Notes: generated by a model not told the origin, from the sequence alone. Shown: positions 8,573 through 16,114, counted from the stretch's first letter. The stretch is 20,951 nt of DNA from JAUWCW01 sp030609125 [NCBI: Candidatus Rokuibacteriota bacterium] (GCA_030609125.1 JAUWCW010000008.1:1-20951); one strand, 5' to 3'. Translations and numbers: made by a program.

Positions 8573-10258
8573 TCAGGCAAGAAGCATGTTCTTGATCGAC
8601 GCTCCGGCCGGCACCATGGGGTAGACGTTCTCCTCCCGGGAAACGCGAAAATCCATCAGCACCGGATGGGGCAGGGAGAAGGCCTTCTCCAGCGTGGGCA
8701 CCACTTCGTGCGGCTTCGTCGCCCGAAGGCCGACGGCGCCGTAGGCCTCTGCGAGCTTGACGAAATCCGGGCTGCACGTGAGGCACGTCGATGAGTAACG
8801 CTTATTGTAAAAGAGCTGCTGCCACTGCCTCACCATGCCGAGGAACTGGTTGTTGAGTATGGCGATCTTCACCGGAAGCCGGTACTGAACGGCGGTCATC
8901 ATCTCCTGGATATTCATCTGGATGCTTCCGTCGCCGGCGATGTCGATGACGAGCTTGTCCGGGAAAGCCACCTGGGCGCCGATGGCGGCGGGAAAGCCGT
9001 AGCCCATGGTTCCCAGGCCCCCGGAGGTGAGGAGCGTCCTCGGCTTGGTGTACTTGAAGTACTGGGCCGCCCACATCTGGTTCTGGCCCACCTCGGTGCT
9101 GATGATGCAGTCCCCGCCGGTGATCTCGTTGATCTTCTCGATGACGAACTGGGGCTTGATCTCCCGTTTGCCCTGTTTGTAGGCCAGCGGGTAGGTTTCC
9201 TGCCACTCCCTGATCTGGTTCAGCCAGGGTGTGTGCCGGGATTTCCAGCCGGTTTTGATCTCCTTCAGGTGGGGAAGAAGATCCCTGAGGACGTTTTTCA
9301 CGTCGCCCACCACGGGGAGGTGGGCGTGAACGTTCTTCGAAATGGAAGTGGGGTCGATGTCGACCTGCAGGATCTTCGCCCCGGGAGCGAACTCGTCGAG
9401 CTTGCCCGTCACCCGGTCGTCGAAACGGGCCCCCAGGGCGACGATCAGGTCCGTGTCGGAAACGGCCATGTTGGCCCTGTAGGTTCCGTGCATGCCGAGC
9501 ATGCCGAGAAAGAGCGGGTGCGTGCCGGGGAATCCTCCCAGGCCCATGAGAGTTGAGGCGACGGGAGTCTGGGTGTGGGTGGCCAGCTTCTGCACCTCGG
9601 CAGCGGCGTTGGAGGCGATGACTCCCCCGCCGATGAGGATGACGGGGCGCTCCGCCTTGGCGATCATGGAGGCGGCCCGGCGGATCTGTTTTATGTGCCC
9701 CTTGTAGGTGGGGTTGTAGCTCGGGATGTGGGCTTTTTCCGGGTAGTGCGGCTCGGTTCTGGACTGGAGCATATCTTTCGGCAGGTCGATCACCACCGGC
9801 CCCGGACGCCCCGTGGTGGCCACGTAGAAGGCCTCCTTTATCGTCCTGGCCAGGTCCTTCACGTCCCGCACCAGGTAGCTGTGCTTGGTGCAGGGGCGGG
9901 TGATGCCGATGATGTCGGCCTCCTGAAAGGCGTCGTTGCCGATCATTCCCGTCGGCACCTGGCCGGTGAGGACCACCAGGGGAATGGAGTCCATGTAGGC
10001 CGTTGCGATCCCGGTGACGGTGTTCGTCGCGCCCGGACCGGAGGTGACCAGGGCGACGCCGGGTTTGCCCGAAGCGCGGGCGTAGCCGTCGGCGGCGTGG
10101 ACGCCCCCCTGCTCGTGACGGACGAAGATCAGTCTGATGTTGCTGTCGAAAAGGCGGTCGAAGATATCAAGGACCACTCCGCCGGGGTAGCCGAAGATAT
10201 CCTTTACCTTCTCGCGAACCAGACTTTCAATGAGTATTTCAGCGCCGGATTTTTTCAT
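8573..10258 (-). CDS. ilvB: acetolactate synthase large (catalytic) subunit
   Basis: IlvB is the thiamine diphosphate- and FAD-dependent catalytic subunit that makes acetolactate or acetohydroxybutyrate from pyruvate. The 561 residues cover the whole enzyme. The N-terminal domain has catalytic Glu49 in VRHEQGG, followed by a central FAD/regulatory domain. The C-terminal domain carries the ThDP motif, from GDGSIQMN to AILNNQ. It works with the ilvN product encoded next. The ATG at 10258 has AGGGGAA just upstream. It is the second gene after the DUF465 gene in a unit read from the promoter near 10,600. Confidence 0.98.
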   Translation of the reverse strand: MKKSGAEILIESLVREKVKDIFGYPGGVVLDIFDRLFDSNIRLIFVRHEQGGVHAADGYARASGKPGVALVTSGPGATNTVTGIATAYMDSIPLVVLTGQVPTGMIGNDAFQEADIIGITRPCTKHSYLVRDVKDLARTIKEAFYVATTGRPGPVVIDLPKDMLQSRTEPHYPEKAHIPSYNPTYKGHIKQIRRAASMIAKAERPVILIGGGVIASNAAAEVQKLATHTQTPVASTLMGLGGFPGTHPLFLGMLGMHGTYRANMAVSDTDLIVALGARFDDRVTGKLDEFAPGAKILQVDIDPTSISKNVHAHLPVVGDVKNVLRDLLPHLKEIKTGWKSRHTPWLNQIREWQETYPLAYKQGKREIKPQFVIEKINEITGGDCIISTEVGQNQMWAAQYFKYTKPRTLLTSGGLGTMGYGFPAAIGAQVAFPDKLVIDIAGDGSIQMNIQEMMTAVQYRLPVKIAILNNQFLGMVRQWQQLFYNKRYSSTCLTCSPDFVKLAEAYGAVGLRATKPHEVVPTLEKAFSLPHPVLMDFRVSREENVYPMVPAGASIKNMLLA

Positions 10259-10326
10259 TTCCCCTGCCTTCGGGTGTGGTTGTCAAAAAAGAGACCTTCA
10301 AGAGTTCCAGTGCGTTGCCGGGCCGC

Positions 10327-10548
10327 CTATTCCGGCCGGGCCTGGCGGACCATGCGGGACATCTGATCTTTCCCGCTGAGCTTGAGCTTCTGGATCGTTT
10401 TGCGCTGCAGCTCCTGTTCCGGGGTCAGATAATGGACCTTGTCGAGCTCCTCGAGTTGTCTCTCGTATTTCAAATGCTCCTCGTAGAGTTTCTGAAACTC
10501 TACGTTCTCTTTGAGGAACAGTTGGACGGTTGGATTCTCCTTGTCCAT
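10327..10548 (-). CDS. DUF465 (YdcH-like) small protein, first gene of the ilv operon
   Basis: This is a 73-residue, charged, mostly helical protein with no signal peptide or membrane segment. The heptad-like stretch FLKENVEFQKLYEEHLKYER, then LTPEQELQRKTIQKLKLSGKDQM, is the pattern of the DUF465/YdcH family, small proteins predicted to form helical hairpins; their function is not established. A GTG six bases upstream keeps the frame open, but it overlaps the AGGAGG Shine-Dalgarno, which is correctly spaced for the ATG at 10548, so I chose the ATG. A strong promoter lies about 33 bp upstream, making this the leading gene of DUF465-ilvB-ilvN-ilvC-psd-pssA-leuA. Whether it has any role in that pathway is unknown. 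Confidence 0.85.
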   Translation of the reverse strand: MDKENPTVQLFLKENVEFQKLYEEHLKYERQLEELDKVHYLTPEQELQRKTIQKLKLSGKDQMSRMVRQARPE

Positions 10549-10580
10549 CGTCACCTCCTGGAAGATCTGTTCTGTGGCGC

Positions 10581-10609
10581 ATGCTAATTGAAAAGGAGTT
10601 CTCTGTCAA
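10581..10609 (-). promoter_or_regulatory. sigma-70 promoter of the DUF465-ilvBNC-psd-pssA-leuA unit
   Basis: On the minus strand a perfect -35 TTGACA (10604-10609) is followed after exactly 17 bp by TAGCAT (10581-10586, 4/6 to TATAAT). The predicted start is about 25 bases before the DUF465 ATG, so there is no room for a leader peptide or attenuator. It is the best -35 seen in the window and lies in the only real gap between tsaB and the ilv genes. Confidence 0.6.
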
Positions 10610-10648
10610 TGCCGGCCGGGAGGGGCAGTCTGCGTTGAAGACCGGAAT

Positions 10649-11419
10649 TTAACACGCTTTTTTCTTGTTCTCTTCTGCCCGCCGTCTCTCCCTCGATCTT
10701 TTCGCCTTGCGTTTCACATTGGCTTCGGCGTCGGAGGGGCGGAGGTAGAGCGGGACCAGGGTCTGCGTCTCGGAGGGGCGCCCTTCCGCGAGAGAGGCCT
10801 CCCCCCTCAGGGCGACCACCGCGGCCCTCGGGGCGTTCTGGTGGACCGGCGCCAGGGAGACTCTCCGCTTCCCGCGGCTCGGCAGAAGATCCGTGAGCTC
10901 CGCGGGAAGATCTCCGAGGACGAGCGTTTCAGGCGGGAGAGACGCCGCCAGCTCCGCCGGTGTCATGATCTGCTCCCGTCGCACCCTGACGGGTTTCGTG
11001 CCGGAGGCGCGGAAGAGGGCGGCGAAGACCTCCCCCCGCCTGGCATCGATGACCGCACAAGTCAGTCCCCTGCCGGGTGAGGCGTTGGCCGCCAGGACCT
11101 CCAGGGTGGGGATGCCGAAGAGGGGCACGCCGAGAGAGAAGGCGAGCCCTTTGGCGGCGGCGACCCCGATACGCAGGCCCGTGAAGGAGCCCGGACCGAC
11201 GGAGACGCTCACCGCCGTCAGGTCCTGTACCGTAAGGGATGCCGCCTTCAGGAGCGTCTCAACCGAGGGCAGGAGCCTTTCGGAGTGGGAGCGGGGATTG
11301 GTGAGCGACAACTCGCCCAGGAGGGCTCCGTTGGAGCAGAGAGCAACGCTCCCGCGGGGAGTGGCGGTTTCGATCCCCAGAACCGCCCCCGAGGGGCTGC
11401 TCTTTTTAGGAGACGGCAT
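10649..11419 (-). CDS. tsaB: tRNA threonylcarbamoyladenosine biosynthesis protein TsaB (YeaZ)
   Basis: TsaB is the ASKHA-fold partner of TsaD in the complex that places t6A at position 37 of ANN-decoding tRNAs. The 256-residue product has the N-terminal signature GAVLGIETATPRGSVAL, then SHSERLLPSVETLL and the family hallmark VSVGPGSFTGLRIGVAAAKGLA. The C-terminal part includes LVPLYLRPSDAEANVKRKAK and then a strongly basic tail ending NKKKAC. The frame is open about 770 bp upstream, but that part shadows the second KARI gene; the ATG at 11419, 11 bp after the KARI stop, gives the usual N-terminus. The ribosome-binding site is weak (CTTCCGG), consistent with coupling to the upstream gene. Confidence 0.94.
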   Translation of the reverse strand: MPSPKKSSPSGAVLGIETATPRGSVALCSNGALLGELSLTNPRSHSERLLPSVETLLKAASLTVQDLTAVSVSVGPGSFTGLRIGVAAAKGLAFSLGVPLFGIPTLEVLAANASPGRGLTCAVIDARRGEVFAALFRASGTKPVRVRREQIMTPAELAASLPPETLVLGDLPAELTDLLPSRGKRRVSLAPVHQNAPRAAVVALRGEASLAEGRPSETQTLVPLYLRPSDAEANVKRKAKRSRERRRAEENKKKAC

Positions 11420-11430
11420 CCGGAAGCCGT

Positions 11431-12531
11431 CTAGTTTGCTTTCCTGCCGGCTACGCCCCTGGTCTTCCTGGTGACGGCCCTGGCCTTTTCCTTCGGGCGA
11501 AGCTTGCGAACCGCTGCACCGGTCTGCCACATCTCGGAGTTGCCCATGACGGCCAGCTCCTTGCCGAGGACGTCCCTGTAATTGCTCTTGCCGACGGAGC
11601 GGATGACCCGTCGCGTCTCTTTTCCCGACTTGACCGATTTGTAGAGCTCCTTGAACACGGGCAGCGTGGCCTTCTTGAATTTCGGCTTCCAGTCCAGCGC
11701 CCCCCGCTGGGCCGTGGCGGAGCAGTTGGAATACATCCAGTCCATGCCGTTCTCGTCCACGAGCCGGATGAGGCTCTGGGTCAGTTCCTCCACGGTCTCG
11801 TTGAAGGCCTCGCTGGGAGAGTGCCCGTTCTTTCTGAGCACGTCGTACTGGGCTTCCATGATGCCCGCCAGGGCGCCCATCAGAACACCCCGCTCGCCCG
11901 TCAGGTCGCTGTAGACTTCGTTCTGGAAGGTCGTCGGGAAAAGGTACCCCGACCCGATTCCGATGCCCAGGGCAAGGCAGCGCTCTTCCGCCCTCCCCGT
12001 GGCGTCCTGGAAGACGGCGTAGCTGGAGTTGATGCCGGCGCCGGAGAGGAAATTGCGCCGCACCGAGGTACCGGAACCCTTCGGGGCGACCATGATGACG
12101 TCCACTCCCTCGGGGGGAATGACCCCGGTCTGGTCCTTGTAGACGATGGAGAAGCCGTGAGAGAAGTAGAGGGCGTCGCCGGGGTCGAGACACTTTTTGA
12201 GCTTCGGCCAGAGAATTCGCTGGGCCGCGTCGGTGACGAGAAACTGGACAATCGTCCCTCGCCGGGCCGCCTCTTCCACGTCGAAAAGGGTCTTGCCGGG
12301 GACCCAGCCGTCTTTCCTGGCCCGGTCCCAGTCATTCCGAAAGGCCTTGGCCTGCCCGATAATGACGTTGAAACCATTGTCCTTGAGGTTCAGCGCCTGC
12401 GCGGGCCCCTGGACGCCGTAACCGATTATGGCTATTGTTTCCTTCTTCAACACCCTGCGGGCGCGGGTCATGGGAAACTCTTTCCGGATGACCACTTTTT
12501 CCTTCACACCGCTGAAATTGATTACTGCCAT
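11431..12531 (-). CDS. ilvC: second ketol-acid reductoisomerase, divergent Bacteroidetes-like type
   Basis: This 366-residue protein is a second KARI, only distantly similar to the one encoded at 6998-8005. The opening MAVINFSGVKEKVVIRKEFP, GYGVQGPAQALNLKDNGFNV, DGWVPGKTLF and NGMDWMYSNCSATAQRGALD resemble what I recall of the KARI group of Bacteroidetes. Active-site residues are kept: Lys151, Asp209, Glu213, Glu245, Glu249 and Ser271. The cofactor loop reads GQAKAFRNDWDRA, with Asp67 where NADPH-type loops end in Ser. It ends in a basic tail (about 345-366). The track start 30 bp earlier is rejected because GGAGGAAGCA directly precedes the ATG at 12531. It lies between the usp gene and tsaB, outside the ilv operon. 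Confidence 0.93.
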   Translation of the reverse strand: MAVINFSGVKEKVVIRKEFPMTRARRVLKKETIAIIGYGVQGPAQALNLKDNGFNVIIGQAKAFRNDWDRARKDGWVPGKTLFDVEEAARRGTIVQFLVTDAAQRILWPKLKKCLDPGDALYFSHGFSIVYKDQTGVIPPEGVDVIMVAPKGSGTSVRRNFLSGAGINSSYAVFQDATGRAEERCLALGIGIGSGYLFPTTFQNEVYSDLTGERGVLMGALAGIMEAQYDVLRKNGHSPSEAFNETVEELTQSLIRLVDENGMDWMYSNCSATAQRGALDWKPKFKKATLPVFKELYKSVKSGKETRRVIRSVGKSNYRDVLGKELAVMGNSEMWQTGAAVRKLRPKEKARAVTRKTRGVAGRKAN

Positions 12532-12573
12532 TGCTTCCTCCGTTCGTGGTAAATGGTGCATCGTGCCGAGAAC

Positions 12574-13041
12574 TCAGGGCATGACAAACTCCCGCTGCTC
12601 CGACTGGACCGAAAGGACGGGGCAGGGGGCCTTGCGGACGACTTTTTCCGCCGTGCTGCCGAAAATGATGTGCTCGAAGCCGGAGCGGCCGTGGGTGCCG
12701 ATGACGATGAGGTCTATGTCCTCCTCCTTCGCAAAGCGGATGATTTCGAGAAAAGGCTCTCCCTGCCTGATGACGGGCTCCCAGTCCAGGCCTTCCGCGT
12801 CTTCCGAACGGACGACTGTCTTCAGGCGCTTTCTTGCCTCGTCGGCCATCTCCTTCTCCAGGGATTCGCGGGAGATTACCCTGGGCAGGTTGTACCCCTC
12901 CGTGAAAATTTTCTCGCTCACGACGTGGAGGACGTACGCCTTGGCCTTGAACTCCCTGGCAAAGGAAATCGCGTACCTGGCGGCTTCCTCGGATGTTTCC
13001 GAAAAATCGGTAGGAAAAAGGATCTTCTTCAGTTTAATCAT
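12574..13041 (-). CDS. universal stress protein, UspA family
   Basis: The 155-residue, single-domain USP protein starts MIKLKKILFPTDFSETSEEA, the usual first strand and helix. It has the ATP-binding signature G-2x-G-9x-G-S at Gly115, Gly118, Gly128 and Ser129 (GTHGRSGFEHIIFGST), so it is probably the nucleotide-binding kind, followed by the closing strand APCPVLSV. The family is soluble and linked to stress, starvation or metabolic state; the precise role here is unknown. The ATG at 13041 is preceded by GGGAGG at good spacing; the longer frame from 13083 has no such site. The divergent KARI gene follows after 42 bp, so the two are likely co-transcribed, perhaps from a promoter in the 125-bp gap upstream. 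Confidence 0.93.
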   Translation of the reverse strand: MIKLKKILFPTDFSETSEEAARYAISFAREFKAKAYVLHVVSEKIFTEGYNLPRVISRESLEKEMADEARKRLKTVVRSEDAEGLDWEPVIRQGEPFLEIIRFAKEEDIDLIVIGTHGRSGFEHIIFGSTAEKVVRKAPCPVLSVQSEQREFVMP

Positions 13042-13109
13042 GTGTGCCTCCCGACTCTCAAATTGGAATTGATGGAGCGCCACGTTCTGCAGGTACTTAG
13101 ACCAACACT

Positions 13110-13138
13110 ATCATACTGAAAAGCTCCGGGAAGTTCCA
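13110..13138 (-). promoter_or_regulatory. possible promoter of the usp-ilvC2-tsaB genes
   Basis: On the minus strand a good -10 TATGAT (13110-13115) is preceded at 17 bp by TGGAAC (13133-13138), which matches TTGACA at only 3 of 6 positions. It falls in the 125-bp gap after the tatD-radical SAM gene, about 70 bp before the usp ATG. This would let the usp gene, the second KARI and tsaB be expressed apart from metG. The -35 is weak, so the call is tentative. Confidence 0.3.
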
Positions 13139-13166
13139 GAGATATATGGCGCCGGATACCATTGTC

Positions 13167-14537
13167 TCAGCCCACGTTGTTGTAGGCCCGGGCGCGAAAG
13201 CCGACGCCAAGCTCGTCCGTGGCGATGCGGCGGCAGGCTTCGATGTCGACCCCCGGCGCGGCAACAGCCGTGGCGATCACCTCCGGGACGTAGCGGCGGG
13301 CCTCGCTGATGAACTCCTTCACGGCAGTGAAGGCGCTCTCTCCGCCCTCGGGCCGGCAGAGGCGAAGATACTCGCCGGGGCCGGAGGCGTTGAGGCTCAC
13401 CGAGAGGGCGTCGACGATCCCCTTCATTTCGGGAAGAACGTCCCGGCCGAGAAAGAGCTTCGACTGGCCGTTGGTGTTGATGCGGATCCTCGCGCCCCGC
13501 TCCTTGAGGGCCGCTGCCGCCGCCCTCACGACGTCCCACCGCAGGAGGGGCTCGCCGTATCCGCAAAAAACGATTTCCCGGTACGGGCCGACGTCGCCGA
13601 CAGCGTCGAGAATCTCCAGGGCCGTCGGTTCACCTTCGAGACGCAGATTGTGTCCCTTGACAACGGGCCTCTTCTCGCGGCCGCAGAAGACGCAGCGGTT
13701 CGAGCAGCGGTTGGTGACGTTGATGTAGAGTGAGTCGCGGATGGGGTAGGCGATTTGCCCCGCATCGTCCCCCCGGAAAAGGCCGAAGAGGGACCGGGCG
13801 TTGAAGGTCGTGATGCGTTGGACGTCGTCCTCCGACAGGCCCTTCAGTTCCGCCACGGCCCTCGCCGTTTCCGCCACGTAGGCCGGTTCGTTGCGCTTAC
13901 CGCGGAAGGCCTGGGGCGCGAGATAGGGAGCGTCGGTTTCGACGACGAGGGCTTCCACCGGTATGGCGCGGACAACGTCCGGGAGCTTCGAATTGGGGTA
14001 GGTCAGCGGTCCGGCAATGGAAATGAGAAAGCCCATGCCGATTGCCCTCCGGGCGGTCTCGATCGATCCGGAGTAGCAGTGCATGACGCCGCCGACTTCA
14101 GAGGCCTTCTCGCGCTGCAGGATGTCGAGGGTCTCCTCCTCGGCGCTGCGGGAGTGGATGATGAGCGGTTTGCCGACGCGGCGGGCGAGTTCCAGGTGGC
14201 GCAGAAAGAGCTCCAGCTGTCTGTCGTGAGGCGCATAGTCCCTGAAAAAGTCGAGGCCTGTCTCGCCGACGGCAACGACCTCCGGATCGGCGGCGCCCTC
14301 GGAGATCACCCTCCACGATGCTTCGGTGAAGACGCCGGCATCGTGCGGGTGGATGCCGGCGCTGATAGAGACGTTCTCGTTGCGGCCGGCGATCTCCCTG
14401 TTGCGCAGAAAGGAATCATCGTCGATGGAGACGCTGATGATGTGCCCCACGCCGGCCTCCCGCGCCCGGCGAAGCACGTCCTTCAGGTCCGGGGCGAACT
14501 GCTTCATGTCCAGGTGAGCGTGGGTGTCGATGAGCAT
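13167..14537 (-). CDS. TatD family metal-dependent hydrolase fused to a radical SAM domain
   Basis: This is one 456-residue reading frame with two enzymes. Residues 1-255 are a complete TatD-type amidohydrolase (putative 3'-5' DNase): HAH at 6-8, GIHPHD at 61-66, GETGLD with Glu92, His128, His153 in MHCYSGS, and Asp202 in ETDAPYLAP. Residues 268-456 are a compact radical SAM domain: NVTNRCSNRCVFCGR with the 4Fe-4S ligands Cys278, Cys282 and Cys285 (CxxxCxxC), then CGYGEPLLRWD (SAM binding), INTNG and SVSLNA. TatD-associated radical SAM proteins are known as a family, sometimes fused, but their substrate is not. The ATG at 14537 has GGAGAG upstream and gives the normal TatD N-terminus. It follows metG by 41 bp, a common place for tatD genes. 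Confidence 0.92.
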   Translation of the reverse strand: MLIDTHAHLDMKQFAPDLKDVLRRAREAGVGHIISVSIDDDSFLRNREIAGRNENVSISAGIHPHDAGVFTEASWRVISEGAADPEVVAVGETGLDFFRDYAPHDRQLELFLRHLELARRVGKPLIIHSRSAEEETLDILQREKASEVGGVMHCYSGSIETARRAIGMGFLISIAGPLTYPNSKLPDVVRAIPVEALVVETDAPYLAPQAFRGKRNEPAYVAETARAVAELKGLSEDDVQRITTFNARSLFGLFRGDDAGQIAYPIRDSLYINVTNRCSNRCVFCGREKRPVVKGHNLRLEGEPTALEILDAVGDVGPYREIVFCGYGEPLLRWDVVRAAAAALKERGARIRINTNGQSKLFLGRDVLPEMKGIVDALSVSLNASGPGEYLRLCRPEGGESAFTAVKEFISEARRYVPEVIATAVAAPGVDIEACRRIATDELGVGFRARAYNNVG

Positions 14538-14578
14538 GGGTCTCTCCGGAAAGGACAGCGCGGAGCCGGGGGCGCCGG

Positions 14579-16114
14579 TCAGTCCTTCTCCTCGATCCGC
14601 GGAAAGAGCGGTCCCGAGAGGGTGGTCCTGCCCCCCTCGGGCAGGCCGTTCCACCCGGGGACCGTCCCGCGCAGCGAGGGCCCGCCGTCCAGGCCCAGGT
14701 CGGCCCACATCCGGGCGGCGGTGTGGGGCATGAAGGCCGCCAGGAGGATGGCGGTGAACCGCAGGGCCTCCAGCCCCTCGCGAAGGCAGCGGGCCAGACG
14801 GTCCCTCTGCTCAGGGTCCCTGGCGAGGATCCAGGGCTTCTCGTCGTCCAGGAACTTGTTGATGCGGCCGATGAACTCCCATATGGCCGCGAGGGCAAGG
14901 TGGGGGGCGATCTTCTCCGCCGCCTTGCCGACTTCCTCCCAGGCGGCGGCCCCCTGCGCCGCCAGGGGGCTCTCGCCGCTCCCGGAAGGGGGCACAAAGC
15001 CGTCGAAGTATTTCTTCGTCATGGCCAGGATTCTTGAGAAGACGTTGCCGAGATCGTTGGCGAGGTCGTTGTTGATCCTGCCGATGAGAGCCCTTTTCGA
15101 AAAGTCTCCGTCGAGCCCGAAGGGGACTTCGCGCATGAGAAAGTAGCGGATCGCGTCTATGCCGTACTCCTCGGCGAGCCGGCCGGGATCGACGACGTTT
15201 CCGAGAGACTTTGACATCTTCCTGCCCTCGATGGTCCACCAGCCGTGGGCGAAGATCGTTTTCGGCTGCGGCAGGCCGAGGGCGTGAAGCATGATAGGCC
15301 AGTAGACGGCGTGGGTGGTCAGGATGTCCTTGCCGATGAGGTGGTGGGCGCCCTCCCAGGTGCGGGTGAAGCGCTTCTCGTCGACGAGGTAGCCCGGGGC
15401 CGTGATGTAGTTCGTCAGGGCGTCGAACCAGACGTACGTGACGAAGTCCGTGTCGAAGGGGATCTCCACCCCCCAGGAGAGGCGTTCCTTCGGCCGGGAG
15501 ATGCACAGGTCTCCCAGGTCTTTCCTGAGAAAGCCGAGGATTTCGTTGCGGCGGGTCTGGGGCCGGACAAAGTCGGGGTTCTCCGTGATGTAGTCCACCA
15601 GCCACTGCCGGTACTTGCCCATGCGGAAGAAGTAGTTCTCCTCCGTGATCTCCACCACGGGACGGCCGCAGTCGGGGCAGTTGCCTCCTTCGATGTCCTT
15701 CTCCGTCCAGAAGCGCTCATCGGGGACGCAGTACCAGCCCTGGTAGGAATCCTTGTAGATCTCGCCGCGGTCATGCAGATCTGTCAGGATCGCCTGGACG
15801 ACCCTGATGTGGCGCTCCTGGGTGGTGCGGATGAAGTCGTCGTGGGAGGTGTCGAGCTGACGCCACAGGTCCTGGAAGCGGTGAACCATCCGGTCGCAGT
15901 GGTCCTGGGGTGAGATGCCGGCGGCCGCCGCGGCCTGTTCCACCTTCTGGCCGTGCTCGTCGGTGCCGGTGAGAAAGAAGACCTCCTCACCCCGGAGACG
16001 GTGAAAGCGCGAGAGGCAGTCGGCGACGACCGTCGTGTAGGCGTGCCCCAGGTGGGGAACGTCGTTCACGTAGTAGATCGGCGTCGTGACGTAGAAGGTT
16101 TTTTTGTCTGTCAT
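14579..16114 (-). CDS. metG: methionyl-tRNA synthetase
   Basis: MetG charges tRNA-Met in the cytosol. The 511-residue protein has the class Ia core: VNDVPHLGHAY with the HIGH-type motif HLGH at 21-24, LTGTDEHGQKVEQ, the connective peptide, GGVDxx-free WFDALTNYIT, HGWWTIEGRKMSKSLGN with KMSKS at 299-303, and a helical anticodon-binding domain to the end. It lacks the C-terminal EMAP/Arc1p-like tRNA-binding domain of longer MetGs. In the zinc-binding region the usual CxxC...CxxC reads CVPD (Cys129, Asp132) and CPDC (Cys146, Cys149), so one ligand is Asp instead of Cys. The ATG at 16114 follows AAAGGG, and a good promoter lies just upstream. It heads the tatD-rSAM, usp, ilvC2, tsaB block. Confidence 0.97.
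   Translation of the reverse strand: MTDKKTFYVTTPIYYVNDVPHLGHAYTTVVADCLSRFHRLRGEEVFFLTGTDEHGQKVEQAAAAAGISPQDHCDRMVHRFQDLWRQLDTSHDDFIRTTQERHIRVVQAILTDLHDRGEIYKDSYQGWYCVPDERFWTEKDIEGGNCPDCGRPVVEITEENYFFRMGKYRQWLVDYITENPDFVRPQTRRNEILGFLRKDLGDLCISRPKERLSWGVEIPFDTDFVTYVWFDALTNYITAPGYLVDEKRFTRTWEGAHHLIGKDILTTHAVYWPIMLHALGLPQPKTIFAHGWWTIEGRKMSKSLGNVVDPGRLAEEYGIDAIRYFLMREVPFGLDGDFSKRALIGRINNDLANDLGNVFSRILAMTKKYFDGFVPPSGSGESPLAAQGAAAWEEVGKAAEKIAPHLALAAIWEFIGRINKFLDDEKPWILARDPEQRDRLARCLREGLEALRFTAILLAAFMPHTAARMWADLGLDGGPSLRGTVPGWNGLPEGGRTTLSGPLFPRIEEKD

Noticed and set aside
11420-12193. Upstream extension of tsaB to a 514-residue protein
   Set aside because: The extension overlaps the second KARI gene entirely and has low-complexity Arg/Gly/His-rich sequence typical of an off-frame reading of GC-rich DNA.
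13110-13145. Sigma-54 promoter (TGGAAC...GC) upstream of the usp gene
   Set aside because: The spacing between GG and GC is 11 bases rather than the required 10, and the TTGC half is not kept.
13755-15146. 463-residue plus-strand ORF over tatD-rSAM and metG
   Set aside because: It lies opposite two well-supported genes and ends in Arg/Ser-rich low-complexity sequence; no family is recognisable.
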